A DNA stretch of 53,138 bases, from the NCBI GenBank assembly GCA_017621525.1, contig JAGASX010000010.1:1-53138 (forward strand), read 5' to 3'. Below the pieces are notes generated by a model. It was not told the origin of the DNA. It saw nothing but the letters and a program-made list of their open reading frames with translations, and did no database searches. This stretch comes from Clostridia bacterium (GTDB lineage: Bacteria > Bacillota > Clostridia > Christensenellales > UBA1242). A program made the translations under genes and the position numbers. Each line of letters begins with the position of its first letter. The first letter of the stretch is position 1. Positions 44,572-53,138 of the stretch are shown here, in pieces.

Positions 44572-45171
44572 ATGAAACTTAAAGACAGCAAAACATATGA
44601 AAATCTTGCACGTGCCTATGCGGCAGAATGTCAAGCACGCACACGATATGAGTTTGTGGAATATGGGCTTCGTTATAACGGTTTTGAGGCGCTTGCACAA
44701 ATTGTGGACACCATTGCCTACCAAGAATTCAACCACGCCCGTATGCTTTACACACAAATTCAAGGTGCAGACCAAAAGCAAATTGACAACATTGATATTT
44801 CAGCCGGGTTCCCTTTTAAAGAAAAGTGGGACATGGAAAAGAACTTAAAACTGCTTGCAGAAGATGAGTTTTTAGAGGCAGAGGCATACAAAGAGTTTGT
44901 TGCGGTTGCAGAGAAAGAGGGTTTTAGCGACATTGCCACGCTGTTTAAGCAAATTGGCGAGGTGGAAATAAGGCATCAAAAACTTTTTCTTAACTTGTAT
45001 GAGCAGTTTAAAAATGGCACCCTTTACAAGAAGAAAAATGAAGAGGCATGGATTTGCCCTAACTGCGGATATATTGAATTTGGCAAAGAGGCGTGGGAGA
45101 AATGCCCACTTTGCGAGGCCGAGCAAGGCGTATGCCAAGTGGTTGTACCCGAAGAGTTGCGTTGTTGGTAA
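44572..45171 (+). CDS. Rubrerythrin family protein
   Basis: A 199-residue non-haem iron protein that reduces hydrogen peroxide in anaerobes. The N-terminal four-helix diiron domain has AAECQARTRYEF (Glu19), YQEFNHARM (Glu52, His55) and a second pair ending GEVEIRHQ. The C-terminal rubredoxin-like domain has CPNC (Cys162, Cys165) and CPLC (Cys178, Cys181). The ATG at 44572 follows AAAGGAG; an earlier in-frame ATG at 44530 has no ribosome binding site. It fits an oxygen-sensitive lifestyle. A weak TATAGT -10 lies at 44526-44531. Confidence 0.93.
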   Translation: MKLKDSKTYENLARAYAAECQARTRYEFVEYGLRYNGFEALAQIVDTIAYQEFNHARMLYTQIQGADQKQIDNIDISAGFPFKEKWDMEKNLKLLAEDEFLEAEAYKEFVAVAEKEGFSDIATLFKQIGEVEIRHQKLFLNLYEQFKNGTLYKKKNEEAWICPNCGYIEFGKEAWEKCPLCEAEQGVCQVVVPEELRCW

Positions 45172-45200
45172 AAAAAGACCGAATAAACGGTCTTTTTTTA
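45170..45200. terminator. Bidirectional terminator between rubrerythrin and rpoZ
   Basis: Arms AAAGACCG and CGGTCTTT with A- and T-tracts on both sides, between convergent genes. Confidence 0.85.
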
Positions 45201-45202
45201 AT

Positions 45203-45397
45203 TTATTTACTTGGCTTAACGTTGCCTTTTGCTATTTCTTCGCAAGCGATACTGATTGCCTTTTTGTCTTGGTCGGCAAGTTCCAATCTGCGTACGCTTT
45301 CAATTTCCTTTGCACGTTTTGAGATTATGTTGCAAAGAACATATCTGTTGCCATTTGTTTGAGCCAAAAGTTTGTCGATTGATGGTTGAATCATCAT
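45203..45397 (-). CDS. rpoZ: RNA polymerase omega subunit
   Basis: A 64-residue protein matching RpoZ: MIQPSIDKLL at the start, then NRYVLCNIISKRAKEI and the conserved ISIACEEIAKG helix. Omega binds the beta' subunit and helps RNA polymerase assemble. GAGGTGAT precedes the ATG. In many Firmicutes rpoZ follows gmk; here gmk is not adjacent, and the gene stands after the ppdK terminator. Confidence 0.9.
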   Translation of the reverse strand: MMIQPSIDKLLAQTNGNRYVLCNIISKRAKEIESVRRLELADQDKKAISIACEEIAKGNVKPSK

Positions 45398-45549
45398 AAT
45401 TTATCACCTCACGCCTATAATTTCTTTGTTATTATAGCACACAAAAACCATTTTGTAAAGAATTCTTTTGCCTGCTTTTATGAAAAATTGCGTTTTTTGC
45501 TGTTTTTTTATTAAATTTTAACAAATTTTCAAAGAAAAAACCTTTACAA

Positions 45550-45576
45550 AACTCCGAAGAAAATTCTTCGGAGTTA
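45550..45576 (-). terminator. Terminator of ppdK
   Basis: Perfect arms ACTCCGAAGAA and TTCTTCGGAGT, followed by TTTTGT on the minus strand. Confidence 0.85.
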
Positions 45577-45625
45577 TATAAGTTTTGTTTTCTTTTCTTT
45601 AAAAGAAAAGTAGATACTCTATTTA

Positions 45626-48247
45626 CTATCTTGGGAATTTGATGTTTGCTTGTGCAGCTGCAAGGCGTGCAATTGGCACACGGAATGGTGAGCAAGAAAC
45701 ATAGGTAAGGCCTGCTTTGTGGCAGAATTCTACGCTTGATGGGTCGCCACCATGTTCTCCGCAAATACCAAGTTTTATATCAGGGCGGGTTGATTTACCA
45801 AGTTCAGCAGCCATTTTTACAAGTTTGCCAACGCCATTTTGGTCAAGTCTTGCGAATGGGTCGCTTTCAAATATTTTCTTTGAATAGTATGCATCAAGGA
45901 ATTTACCTGCGTCATCACGGCTGAAACCATAAGTCATTTGAGTAAGGTCGTTTGTACCAAATGAGAAGAATTCTGCATATTTTGCAACTTCGTCAGCGGT
46001 GAGGGCTGCACGAGGAATTTCAATCATAGTACCAATTTTGTAAGAAAGTTTTACGCCAGCGTTTGCAATTACTTCGTCGGCTTTCTCGGCAACAATGTCG
46101 CGAACGTACTTAAATTCTTTCCAATCGCAGGTAAGTGGAATCATAATTTCTGGAACAATTTCATATCCCATTTCTTTGTTTACTGCAATTGCCGCTTCAA
46201 TAACTGCCTGTGTTTGCATTTCTGCAATTTCTGGGTAAGTTACTGCAAGGCGAAGTCCGCGATGTCCCATCATAGGGTTGAATTCATGAAGAGATTCAAC
46301 GGTTTCTTTAAGTCTTTCAAAGGTAAGTCCCATTTCCTTTGCAAGAGCCTTGATTTCTTCATCTTCATGAGGCAAAAATTCATGAAGTGGTGGGTCAAGG
46401 AAACGGATTGTAACAGGGTGTCCTTCCATTGCCTTGTAAATGCCAATAAAGTCCCCTCTTTGCATTGGAAGAAGTTTTGCAAGTGCTTTTTTGCGTTCTT
46501 CAACAGAAGTTGAAACAATCATTTCGCGTACGGCTGGAATTCTGTCCGCCTCGAAGAACATATGTTCTGTACGGCAAAGGCCTACGCCCTCTGCGCCAAA
46601 GTTAAAGGCATTTTTAGCGTCTTTTGGATTGTCGGCATTGGTGCGAACTTTAAGTGCGCGTGCTTTATCTGCCCATTCCATAATAGTTGCAAATTCACCA
46701 GAAATTTTTGCTGGCTCTGTTTTAACTTCTCCGTCATAAACCTTACCGGTTGAGCCGTCAAAAGAGATAATATCTCCCTCTTTGAATGTTTTTCCGTTAA
46801 GGGTGAAAGATTGTTCATCATCTGCGAATTTGATTGCAGAGCAACCAGCAACGCAGGCAGTACCCATACCGCGTGCAACAACGGCAGCGTGAGATGTCAT
46901 ACCACCACGAGCGGTAAGCACGCCTTGGCTTACAGCCATACCTTCAATATCCTCTGGTGAAGTTTCAAGTCTTACAAATACAACTTTTGCGTTTGCGCTA
47001 CGCTCTTTTGCCTTTTCAGCAGTAAAGCAAATTTCGCCACAAGCAGCACCCGGAGATGCTGGGAGAGCCTCTGCGATTGGAGTTGCGCCTTTAAGTGCCT
47101 TATCTTCAAATTGTGGGTGAAGAAGTGCGTCAAGTTGTTTAGGGTCAATCATCATAAGTGCCTCTTTTTCACTTATCATGCCCTCTTTAACAAGGTCTAC
47201 GGCAATTTTTAATGCAGCCTTTGCTGTACGTTTGCCGTTTCTGGTTTGAAGCATATAAAGTTTGCCGTTTTCAATAGTAAACTCCATATCTTGCATATCT
47301 TTATTATGCTCCTCAAGTTTCTTTGCAATGTCTGCAAATTGTTTGTAAACTTCAGGATTTTGTTCTGCAAGGGTTGAAATTGGCAGTGGTGTGCGGATGC
47401 CGGCAACCACGTCCTCGCCTTGTGCATTCATAAGATATTCACCATAAAGCACATTTTCGCCTGTTGCAGGGTTACGAGAGAACGCAACACCTGTACCAGA
47501 TGTTTCACCCATGTTACCGAATACCATTGATTGAACATTCACGGCAGTACCCCATTCATATGGAATGTCATGCATTCTGCGGTAAACGTTTGCGCGGTCG
47601 TTATCCCAAGAGCGGAAAACCGCCTTTACAGCCTCGATAAGTTGAACTTTAGGCTCTTGTGGGAATTCCTCACCCTGTGATTTTTTGTAAAGGTCTTTAA
47701 AAAGTGCAACAATTTCTTTAAGGTCCTCTGCTGTAAGGTCTTTATCATATTGAACGCCCTTTTCTTCCTTAACTTTATCAAGAATTCTTTCATATCTTGA
47801 TTTTTCTTGTTGCATAACAACATCGCTGAACATTTGAATAAATCTGCGGTATGAATCGTATGCAAAACGAGGGTTGTTTGTAAGAGATGCAAGTCCCTCT
47901 ACAACTTCGTCATTTAAGCCAAGGTTTAAGATTGTGTCCATCATACCCGGCATAGATACGCGGGCACCAGAGCGAACTGATACAAGAAGTGGATTGTTTT
48001 TGTCGCCAAGTTTTTTGCCTGTCATGGCTTCAAGTTGGGCGAGTTTTTCCTCAATTTGTGCCATAATGTCATCATTGATTTTTCTTCCGTCTACATAGTA
48101 TTGAGTACAAGCCTCGGTTGTAACGGTAAAGCCTTGTGGAACAGGCATACCAAGATTTGTCATTTCAGCAAGGTTTGCACCCTTTCCACCAAAAAGTGCT
48201 TTGTTTTTGCCGTCTGACTCTTTAAAAAGATAAACAAATTGTTTCAT
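45626..48247 (-). CDS. ppdK: Pyruvate, phosphate dikinase
   Basis: An 873-residue enzyme that interconverts pyruvate, ATP and phosphate with phosphoenolpyruvate, AMP and pyrophosphate; anaerobes often run it in glycolysis in place of pyruvate kinase. The N-terminal ATP-grasp domain begins LFGGKGANLAEM. The swivelling phosphohistidine domain has GGMTSHAAVVARGMG, with catalytic His near residue 454. The C-terminal TIM barrel includes GLCRTEHMFF and FGTNDLTQMTYGFSRDD, and Cys in GICGEHGG. The length is standard. AAGGAGA precedes the ATG. Confidence 0.96.
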   Translation of the reverse strand: MKQFVYLFKESDGKNKALFGGKGANLAEMTNLGMPVPQGFTVTTEACTQYYVDGRKINDDIMAQIEEKLAQLEAMTGKKLGDKNNPLLVSVRSGARVSMPGMMDTILNLGLNDEVVEGLASLTNNPRFAYDSYRRFIQMFSDVVMQQEKSRYERILDKVKEEKGVQYDKDLTAEDLKEIVALFKDLYKKSQGEEFPQEPKVQLIEAVKAVFRSWDNDRANVYRRMHDIPYEWGTAVNVQSMVFGNMGETSGTGVAFSRNPATGENVLYGEYLMNAQGEDVVAGIRTPLPISTLAEQNPEVYKQFADIAKKLEEHNKDMQDMEFTIENGKLYMLQTRNGKRTAKAALKIAVDLVKEGMISEKEALMMIDPKQLDALLHPQFEDKALKGATPIAEALPASPGAACGEICFTAEKAKERSANAKVVFVRLETSPEDIEGMAVSQGVLTARGGMTSHAAVVARGMGTACVAGCSAIKFADDEQSFTLNGKTFKEGDIISFDGSTGKVYDGEVKTEPAKISGEFATIMEWADKARALKVRTNADNPKDAKNAFNFGAEGVGLCRTEHMFFEADRIPAVREMIVSTSVEERKKALAKLLPMQRGDFIGIYKAMEGHPVTIRFLDPPLHEFLPHEDEEIKALAKEMGLTFERLKETVESLHEFNPMMGHRGLRLAVTYPEIAEMQTQAVIEAAIAVNKEMGYEIVPEIMIPLTCDWKEFKYVRDIVAEKADEVIANAGVKLSYKIGTMIEIPRAALTADEVAKYAEFFSFGTNDLTQMTYGFSRDDAGKFLDAYYSKKIFESDPFARLDQNGVGKLVKMAAELGKSTRPDIKLGICGEHGGDPSSVEFCHKAGLTYVSCSPFRVPIARLAAAQANIKFPR

Positions 48248-48346
48248 TGCAATATTCTCCTTTTACTTTTGCAAGCATAATTATACCCAAAAAGGGCAAT
48301 TTTACCAAACAAAATACCCCTGTTTTTGAAAAAAGTTGAAAAATTT

Positions 48347-48384
48347 GCAAATAAAAAAGCCCTTTGCAAAAAAGGGCTTTTGAG
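48347..48384 (-). terminator. Terminator of the 188-residue gene
   Basis: Arms AAAAGCCCTTT and AAAGGGCTTTT around a short loop, T-tract on the minus strand. Confidence 0.8.
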
Positions 48385-48386
48385 GG

Positions 48387-48953
48387 TTAGTAATTTGTGC
48401 GGATTTCGCTGATTACAACGTTTTCTTTGTTGATGCCAAGGCGGATTGCGTAAACGGCAAATTCAACAATTGTGTTGTATAGGTCATGGTCGGCAATGTA
48501 TCGCATAATTTTTGAAATGCCGGGTATATTCCAAAGTTTGTCGTCCTCCATAGAGGTATGCAGGTTGTACTCTGGTTTTTCATAAATATTGCGGTGGGTG
48601 GCCTCTTCGTCTGTGCGGGCGGTAAGGTCTACGCTTTCACTGCCAAATTTACGATGAACAACAATGTCGCCCACCAAAATTATATCTTCCTTAAATTCGT
48701 TGTAAGAAACGCAGATTGTAACGTCTTCTTCAAAGCGGTGCAGGTTCTTTTTGGCCTCTTCAAAGTTTGTTACAAAGCAGAAGTCGCCTTTTGCCTTATT
48801 TGCCGAGCGCATAACATATTCTTTTGCAGGATAGGTTTTGAAAAAGTTTTCAATTCCGTTTAAGTCATTTACTGCAAAAACGTCGAGAGGGAAATAGTTA
48901 AGCCCAAGTTCTTTCATTTTTGCAACGCTGTCTTTTTTGTCTTTTATAATCAT
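48387..48953 (-). CDS. Hypothetical protein
   Basis: A 188-residue soluble protein with alternating strands and helices: YVMRSANKAKGDFCFVT, then VTICVSYNEFKEDIILVGDIVVHRKF. The strand pattern recalls an ATP-grasp-like core, but no ATP or metal site is clear. GAGG lies 5 nt before the ATG. A REP-like element separates it from the VirD4-like gene. Unassigned. Confidence 0.55.
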   Translation of the reverse strand: MIIKDKKDSVAKMKELGLNYFPLDVFAVNDLNGIENFFKTYPAKEYVMRSANKAKGDFCFVTNFEEAKKNLHRFEEDVTICVSYNEFKEDIILVGDIVVHRKFGSESVDLTARTDEEATHRNIYEKPEYNLHTSMEDDKLWNIPGISKIMRYIADHDLYNTIVEFAVYAIRLGINKENVVISEIRTNY

Positions 48954-48966
48954 TATAACCTCGTTT

Positions 48967-49022
48967 TTGTGGTGAGCCTCTTCCGGCTCTTCGAGCCACC
49001 TTCCCCGGTCTCGGGGAAGGCT
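48967..49022. repeat. REP-like palindromic element
   Basis: A GC-rich unit with two hairpins: GGCTC/GAGCC around TTC, and CCTTCCCCG/CGGGGAAGG around GTCT. It begins TGAGCCTCTTCCGG. The same unit recurs at 51158, 51325, 51479 and 53060. Confidence 0.8.
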
Positions 49023-49035
49023 TTATATGGTTTTT

Positions 49036-51072
49036 TTAATCCTCAAAAGGAGATTTTGGCATAAAAACAATTGAATTTCGTTTATCTATGTCATAGAAAA
49101 TGCTTTGCACGTCAAGTGGGCGAGAAATTGAAATTGGCTCTTTCGCCGAAGATTTTTTCATGCAAGGTGTATCGAAGAAAGGCGTCATAACATCTTTCAT
49201 AATTGCCTTACGGAAAATTTTTGCAACAACAGTCCACCTTTCAAGTTGGCGAAGTTGTTGTTTGTCGATAAGTGGTTTTCTTGTACGTTGAACAGATTTT
49301 GAAATATTTTCCCCTTGCGATGAGTCTTTGGTGTTGCGAGAAACATTTTCTTCGTCGTGGAAGACGGTGATTTCACCGCAGGCATCGGAGAACGCTTGAA
49401 TGGTTGAAGGGTCCTCAGAGCCAAGGAATACCTCCATTTGGAAGTTTCCGCGAATGTTTTGTGCCTCGTCTGGGCCATATTTGATGTCAAGTTGTTTGTA
49501 AGATTGCAAAATGATTTCAAAGAAAATTCTTCTTGAACGAGAAACGGTAACCATTGTACCAAAGTTTGGCACGGCTGGCATATTGCCAAATTCATCAAGA
49601 ATGAAGTAAACAGGGCGTTTAAGAGTGCCGGTTTTGCCGTTTTTAGGGTTTACCGTTTTGTTTGCAACGTCAACAAGCACCTTATACAATTGGCTTATGC
49701 AAAGCACTCCCAATGGGTGTCTTTCAGTTTTATGGTCTGGAATACGAATGAAGAAAACTGTTGGTTTTTCTGGAATTTGTGTAAAGTCAATGTCTGTACC
49801 GCTTGTAAGATACAAAATACCGTCATCACCAAGAGTTTTGCCAATTGATGAACTTAATGTTGAAAGGAATGACTTTTGTGTAACACCGCTTGCGCCTGTT
49901 ACGCCAGACATAAGTTGTTTTACGTTGCCATGAATTTCATCACGGCCGTCTGCATATTTTGCAAGTGTTTTAAGTGCACTTTCGCGTTCCCCGGCTGGGT
50001 CGCGACGCATTGCAATTTTGTAAAGGTTGAAGAAGTTGAATTTGTCGAGAGTCATGCCAAGGCGTTCATCACGCGAATCTTCAAGCATGGCGTACATAAT
50101 GCCGGTGATAAGGTCGCGACAACCATTTGCCCAAGTTGGGTCTTTGCTGTTTGGGTCATCTGGAATAAGTGAAAGGGCAATGTTGCGCAGGTCGCTTTTT
50201 GCCTCATCTTCAAGTTGAATTTTTTTGGATTCAAGTTCCATTTTCAAAAGTTCTTTGGTTGGAAATGCCTTGCCCTCAAAGCCATACCAAACATCGCCAT
50301 AGGTTGCCCCGCGAAGAACAGAGGCGTCAAACTTGCGATACCCCATGTTTTCTGGTGTGCAGTTGGTAAATTTTTTAACCTCTTTAATAAGGTTGCCTGC
50401 ACGCTGATATACCTTGTAGGCAATTTCCATTGGGTTCCACATTGATGATGCGTATGGGTCATTAAGGTTTAACACCACAATTTCATAACCCTCTTCACGC
50501 AAAACATCGGCATTGTCGGCATACAACTCACCTTTTGGGTCTGTTACAACCATACTTGGCTTTTCGCCAGAGTGTGCCAAAATTCTTATGGTTGGGTTGG
50601 CAAGAAGTTGTGTTTTACCTACACCTGTTGTACCCAAAACAAGCGAGTGGGTTTCTGGCTTCATGTTGATTTCATATTTTCCGCCAATTTGCTTGTTGCG
50701 GAAGATGAAACCTGTTTTATCCACACTTGGCAGGTCTTTCCAAGTGCAATAAACAAGTTCTTTATCTGTTTTCATTTCATCTGGTGTGATAAACTTGCTG
50801 TCAAAGGCAATGTCAGTTTCTTCACCTGTGGTTGTGCGACCGGTGTTGGAACCACCACTATCCTTTTTCTTGCTTTTTGTGGTTACGCCCAGCAAGAAAC
50901 CAGCAACCACACCCACAGCCATAACTGCAAGTGGAATAGGCTTTGTAAGCATACTTACAATACTGCCACCGTCTTTATTAAAAGCAAAATAGCATACAGC
51001 CACACCAATGCCGTAGCCCAAAATGCCAAACAAAAGCATAAAAATAAGTGCAAATTTAAGTTTTCTCTTCAT
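49036..51072 (-). CDS. VirD4/TraG-like conjugative coupling protein
   Basis: A 678-residue ATPase that would link DNA relaxation to the type IV secretion channel. Two N-terminal transmembrane helices (about residues 6-30 and 43-63) are followed by a RecA-like motor with Walker A LGTTGVGKTQLLA near residue 147, KGELYADNADVL, and Walker B VYFILDEFGNMP near residue 494; SRSRRIFFEIILQSYKQL follows, typical of the family. The only other conjugation-type gene in this window is the VirB6-like gene at the start. GGGGAG lies before the ATG. Confidence 0.88.
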   Translation of the reverse strand: MKRKLKFALIFMLLFGILGYGIGVAVCYFAFNKDGGSIVSMLTKPIPLAVMAVGVVAGFLLGVTTKSKKKDSGGSNTGRTTTGEETDIAFDSKFITPDEMKTDKELVYCTWKDLPSVDKTGFIFRNKQIGGKYEINMKPETHSLVLGTTGVGKTQLLANPTIRILAHSGEKPSMVVTDPKGELYADNADVLREEGYEIVVLNLNDPYASSMWNPMEIAYKVYQRAGNLIKEVKKFTNCTPENMGYRKFDASVLRGATYGDVWYGFEGKAFPTKELLKMELESKKIQLEDEAKSDLRNIALSLIPDDPNSKDPTWANGCRDLITGIMYAMLEDSRDERLGMTLDKFNFFNLYKIAMRRDPAGERESALKTLAKYADGRDEIHGNVKQLMSGVTGASGVTQKSFLSTLSSSIGKTLGDDGILYLTSGTDIDFTQIPEKPTVFFIRIPDHKTERHPLGVLCISQLYKVLVDVANKTVNPKNGKTGTLKRPVYFILDEFGNMPAVPNFGTMVTVSRSRRIFFEIILQSYKQLDIKYGPDEAQNIRGNFQMEVFLGSEDPSTIQAFSDACGEITVFHDEENVSRNTKDSSQGENISKSVQRTRKPLIDKQQLRQLERWTVVAKIFRKAIMKDVMTPFFDTPCMKKSSAKEPISISRPLDVQSIFYDIDKRNSIVFMPKSPFED

Positions 51073-51157
51073 AAACTCTCCCCTTATACCAAAAGAATAC
51101 CACTTTTAAAATCAAGTGTCAAATGTTCTTGCAAATTATTGGGTAAATGAAAACAAT

Positions 51158-51722
51158 TGAGCCTCTTCCGCCCTTCGGGCACCTTCCCCGGTCTCGGGGA
51201 AGGCGAGAGAAAGTTAGGACTTTAGATAATAAAGCCTCTATCGCAGGGTGAGGGCATTATACCCCTTTTATTATCACTCTATATTATTAAATGTATTTAA
51301 ATCTTAGACTTTATCTATTCCGCTGTGAGCCTCTTCCGGCACTCGTTTCACTCGTGCCACCTTCCCCGGTTTCGGGGAAGGCAAGATTAAGTTAAGGTTT
51401 TTGATAATAAGCTTTCCCCGAGCCCGGGGAAAGTGGCAAGGGCTTGTCCCTTGACGATAGAGGTTCATTTATATGTTTTTTGAGCCTCTTCCGCCCTTCG
51501 GGCACCTTCCCCGGTCTCGGGGAAGGCTTATACGGAGTGATTAAAAACTTGTTTGGGACTTGCTTTACCCCTTGGGGGAAGGCAAGATTAAGTTAAGGTT
51601 TTTGATAATAAGCCGTCCCTTATTTATAAGGGAAGGTGCCTTAAGCATAAGCGAAAGGCGGAAGGGATTTTGATGACACCTCTCGGCACTTCGTGCCACT
51701 CCCCGCGGACTCGCGGGAAGCA
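51158..51722. repeat. Cluster of REP-like elements
   Basis: About 565 bp without a gene, made of repeated GC-rich hairpin units. Three begin with GAGCCTCTTCCG (about 51160, 51327, 51481) and carry a CCTTCCCCGG/GGGGAAGG hairpin; others are diverged (51409-51465, 51610-51690 and a last one with CTCGGCACTTCGTGCC). A 39-nt direct repeat (51374-51412 and 51575-51613) is identical in both copies and links two units, so whole unit-plus-spacer blocks have been duplicated. Confidence 0.85.
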
Positions 51723-51753
51723 AAAAAAGTGAGTTTAAAACTCACTTTTTCAA

Positions 51754-53037
51754 TTAAAACTCAAGATTGAAAGCGGGGCGCACGGCGCGGGTAAGGGCAA
51801 CACCGTGGCCGCCCCAAGCGCCATTGTTGCGGACACTGAACGCATAGAAGGAATTGCCAGGGTAAGGAGAGCGAAGCCAATAATATACACCATACTCATC
51901 TGTCGAATTTCGTCGCCAAATAAGGTTATCATAGTATGCTGACCAGTCGTAAGGAATTGTTCCGTTGGCACCAAGAGCACCTCCGCCTACAAGTGTGTAG
52001 ATTTCTTTTACACTCATAAGCCAAAGTTTGTCGGCTCCTGTTGCTCCTTCTACTGATGTATTATATGTTGCATTTGGTTTTGTTCCTGTTGGTGGAGCAT
52101 ATGCATCATCTCCTCCCTCATTTGGCACGGTTGTTCCATCTGAACTATACGCCCAACCGATGTCTGTGTGTAAGTCTGTAATCTCTCTTGCTGTGATTGC
52201 ATTGTAGGTTGCGTCATTTGCAAGGTTAAGGGCGGTTATATAATCTCCGTTAAGGTATGTTCTTATGTCGCTTGTTGCGTAGTTATTCCCCTCTGAAGCG
52301 TTAAAAGATTGAGTTATACCTGTGTTGGTTTCAAGTATGAACGTTCCAACAGAGCCTGCACTTGGCGCGGTAGAGCCGGTAAACTTAGTTGTTTCGCTTG
52401 CTCCGCTCTCTTTTACTCCCACCAATCTCCATTTAACAGGATTGCTTTGGTAAGTGCCCATTTCTACATAAAAGCCTTTTGAATCTCTTTTTAATAAAGG
52501 TTCCGGTGCTGTTGCATCCCTTAAATCAAAGATAAAATTGTATTCCACACTTGCACTTGCGTTAGTATCGGTTACCTTAATTTCCATTGTGTATACTTTT
52601 GTTGTTTTGGCTGGAATTGTTTGTTCTCCGTTAGCAGAGCCGTTATCAAATGTCAATGTTTTGGTTGCATTGGTAAGTGATGAAATGTTGTCGGTAAGGG
52701 TTACGTAAAGTGCACGTTCACTTTTGTTTTGTATAGTAACCGTCCATTTGATTGTTGGTATGGTTGCATCTGCAAAGGTTAAGTTCTGTTTCCAAGTGTT
52801 AATTTCTGTTGTGCTTGGGGTTGATTTTGCAGAATAGTTTAGTGGTGATAAAGTTGGGGTTGTTGTTGCACCTGATATACTGCCTGTTATGGTTGCGTAT
52901 ATATTAGTTGCGTTAAATGATATAGTTCCACCTATATTAACGTTTGCACTGCTTACCGCCCATACTCCTGTGATAAGCAAGGCAACTACTAAAAAGAACA
53001 TACTTATTGTTGTAACCAATCTTGTTTTTAAAGTCAT
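51754..53037 (-). CDS. Exported protein with N-terminal beta domain and DUF6273-like C-terminus
   Basis: A 427-residue secreted protein. It has a signal peptide (about residues 1-30, MTLKTRLVTTISMFFLVVAL) followed by a camelysin/TasA-like beta region (VNIGGTISFNATNI, later TKVYTMEIKVTDTNASASVE). The second half, with NPVKWRLVG, YATSDIRTYLNG and YYWLRSPYPG then RAVRPAFNLEF, matches the DUF6273 domain, a C-type-lectin-like fold common in gut Firmicutes surface proteins. AGGAGG precedes the ATG at 53037; a longer open frame upstream runs into a REP-like element. Confidence 0.7.
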   Translation of the reverse strand: MTLKTRLVTTISMFFLVVALLITGVWAVSSANVNIGGTISFNATNIYATITGSISGATTTPTLSPLNYSAKSTPSTTEINTWKQNLTFADATIPTIKWTVTIQNKSERALYVTLTDNISSLTNATKTLTFDNGSANGEQTIPAKTTKVYTMEIKVTDTNASASVEYNFIFDLRDATAPEPLLKRDSKGFYVEMGTYQSNPVKWRLVGVKESGASETTKFTGSTAPSAGSVGTFILETNTGITQSFNASEGNNYATSDIRTYLNGDYITALNLANDATYNAITAREITDLHTDIGWAYSSDGTTVPNEGGDDAYAPPTGTKPNATYNTSVEGATGADKLWLMSVKEIYTLVGGGALGANGTIPYDWSAYYDNLIWRRNSTDEYGVYYWLRSPYPGNSFYAFSVRNNGAWGGHGVALTRAVRPAFNLEF

Positions 53038-53059
53038 ATTTTTATTCCTCCTATATCTT

Positions 53060-53108
53060 ATGAGCCTCTTCCGCCCTGCGGGCACCTTCCCCGGGCTCGG
53101 GGAAGGCT
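53060..53108. repeat. REP-like palindromic element
   Basis: Another copy of the TGAGCCTCTTCCGCC unit with hairpins CGCCCTGCGGGC and CCTTCCCCGGGCTCGGGGAAGG, located just upstream of the exported protein's ribosome binding site. Confidence 0.8.
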
Positions 53109-53138
53109 TAACTTTTCACTCTTCACTTTTATTTCTTC

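Noticed and set aside
51754..52100. Variable region of a diversity-generating retroelement in the DUF6273-like protein
   Set aside because: The C-terminal lectin-like domain is of the right general kind, but no template repeat or reverse transcriptase gene is present in the window.

Overview
The window is AT-rich bacterial chromosome. Short intergenic gaps, GGAGG-type ribosome binding sites, paired sporulation genes (spmA/spmB), rubrerythrin and pyruvate phosphate dikinase suggest a spore-lineage, anaerobic Clostridia-like Firmicute, probably an uncultured gut member. No 16S gene is present, so this placement is inference.

Layout. 1-2.6 kb: a VirB6/TrbL-like conjugation membrane protein. 2.6-5.6 kb: rsmA-tatD, spmA-spmB and a small hypothetical gene. 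5.7-13 kb: a minus-strand operon reading typA, a small membrane protein, dnaB, two envelope-anchored unknowns and gltX. 13-14.2 kb: an XRE regulator divergent from a SLOG-like gene. 14.2-26.1 kb: a 3347-residue giant surface lipoprotein followed by two paralogous membrane-anchored exported proteins. 26.4-36.1 kb: the defence island. 36.2-40.1 kb: two membrane-anchored HTH regulators, a zinc-ribbon membrane protein and a small pyrophosphatase-like protein. 40.2-44.4 kb: small accessory genes (DUF6508-like, uracil-DNA glycosylase, HNH nuclease, cytidine deaminase) ending at tRNA-Ser. 44.5-49 kb: rubrerythrin, rpoZ, ppdK and an unknown. 49-53.1 kb: a VirD4-like coupling protein, a cluster of REP-like palindromes and an exported protein.

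The defence island holds a complete type II-A CRISPR-Cas locus. On the minus strand it reads cas9-cas1-cas2-csn2, then a leader ending in the type II-A anchor ATTTGAG, then 21 intact 36-nt repeats plus one degenerate terminal repeat. A short tracrRNA is encoded divergently; its promoter sits on the cas9 ribosome binding site, and the whole tracrRNA lies antisense inside the predicted cas9 5' UTR.

Directly beyond the old end of the array, on the same strand, is the least explained part of the window. Two tandem small RNA genes each have a consensus promoter with a 17-bp spacer, a closing stem that begins at or one nucleotide from the predicted first base, and a T-tract. After them come a small CxxC open reading frame broken by one extra base, and a 493-residue protein with two HEPN RNxxxH ribonuclease motifs. 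Dual-HEPN architecture is the hallmark of Cas13, and HEPN toxins paired with small RNAs are known in the AbiF lineage. This protein does not resemble any family I can name with confidence. I propose a candidate RNA-associated dual-HEPN defence module next to the Cas9 locus; its function is inference.
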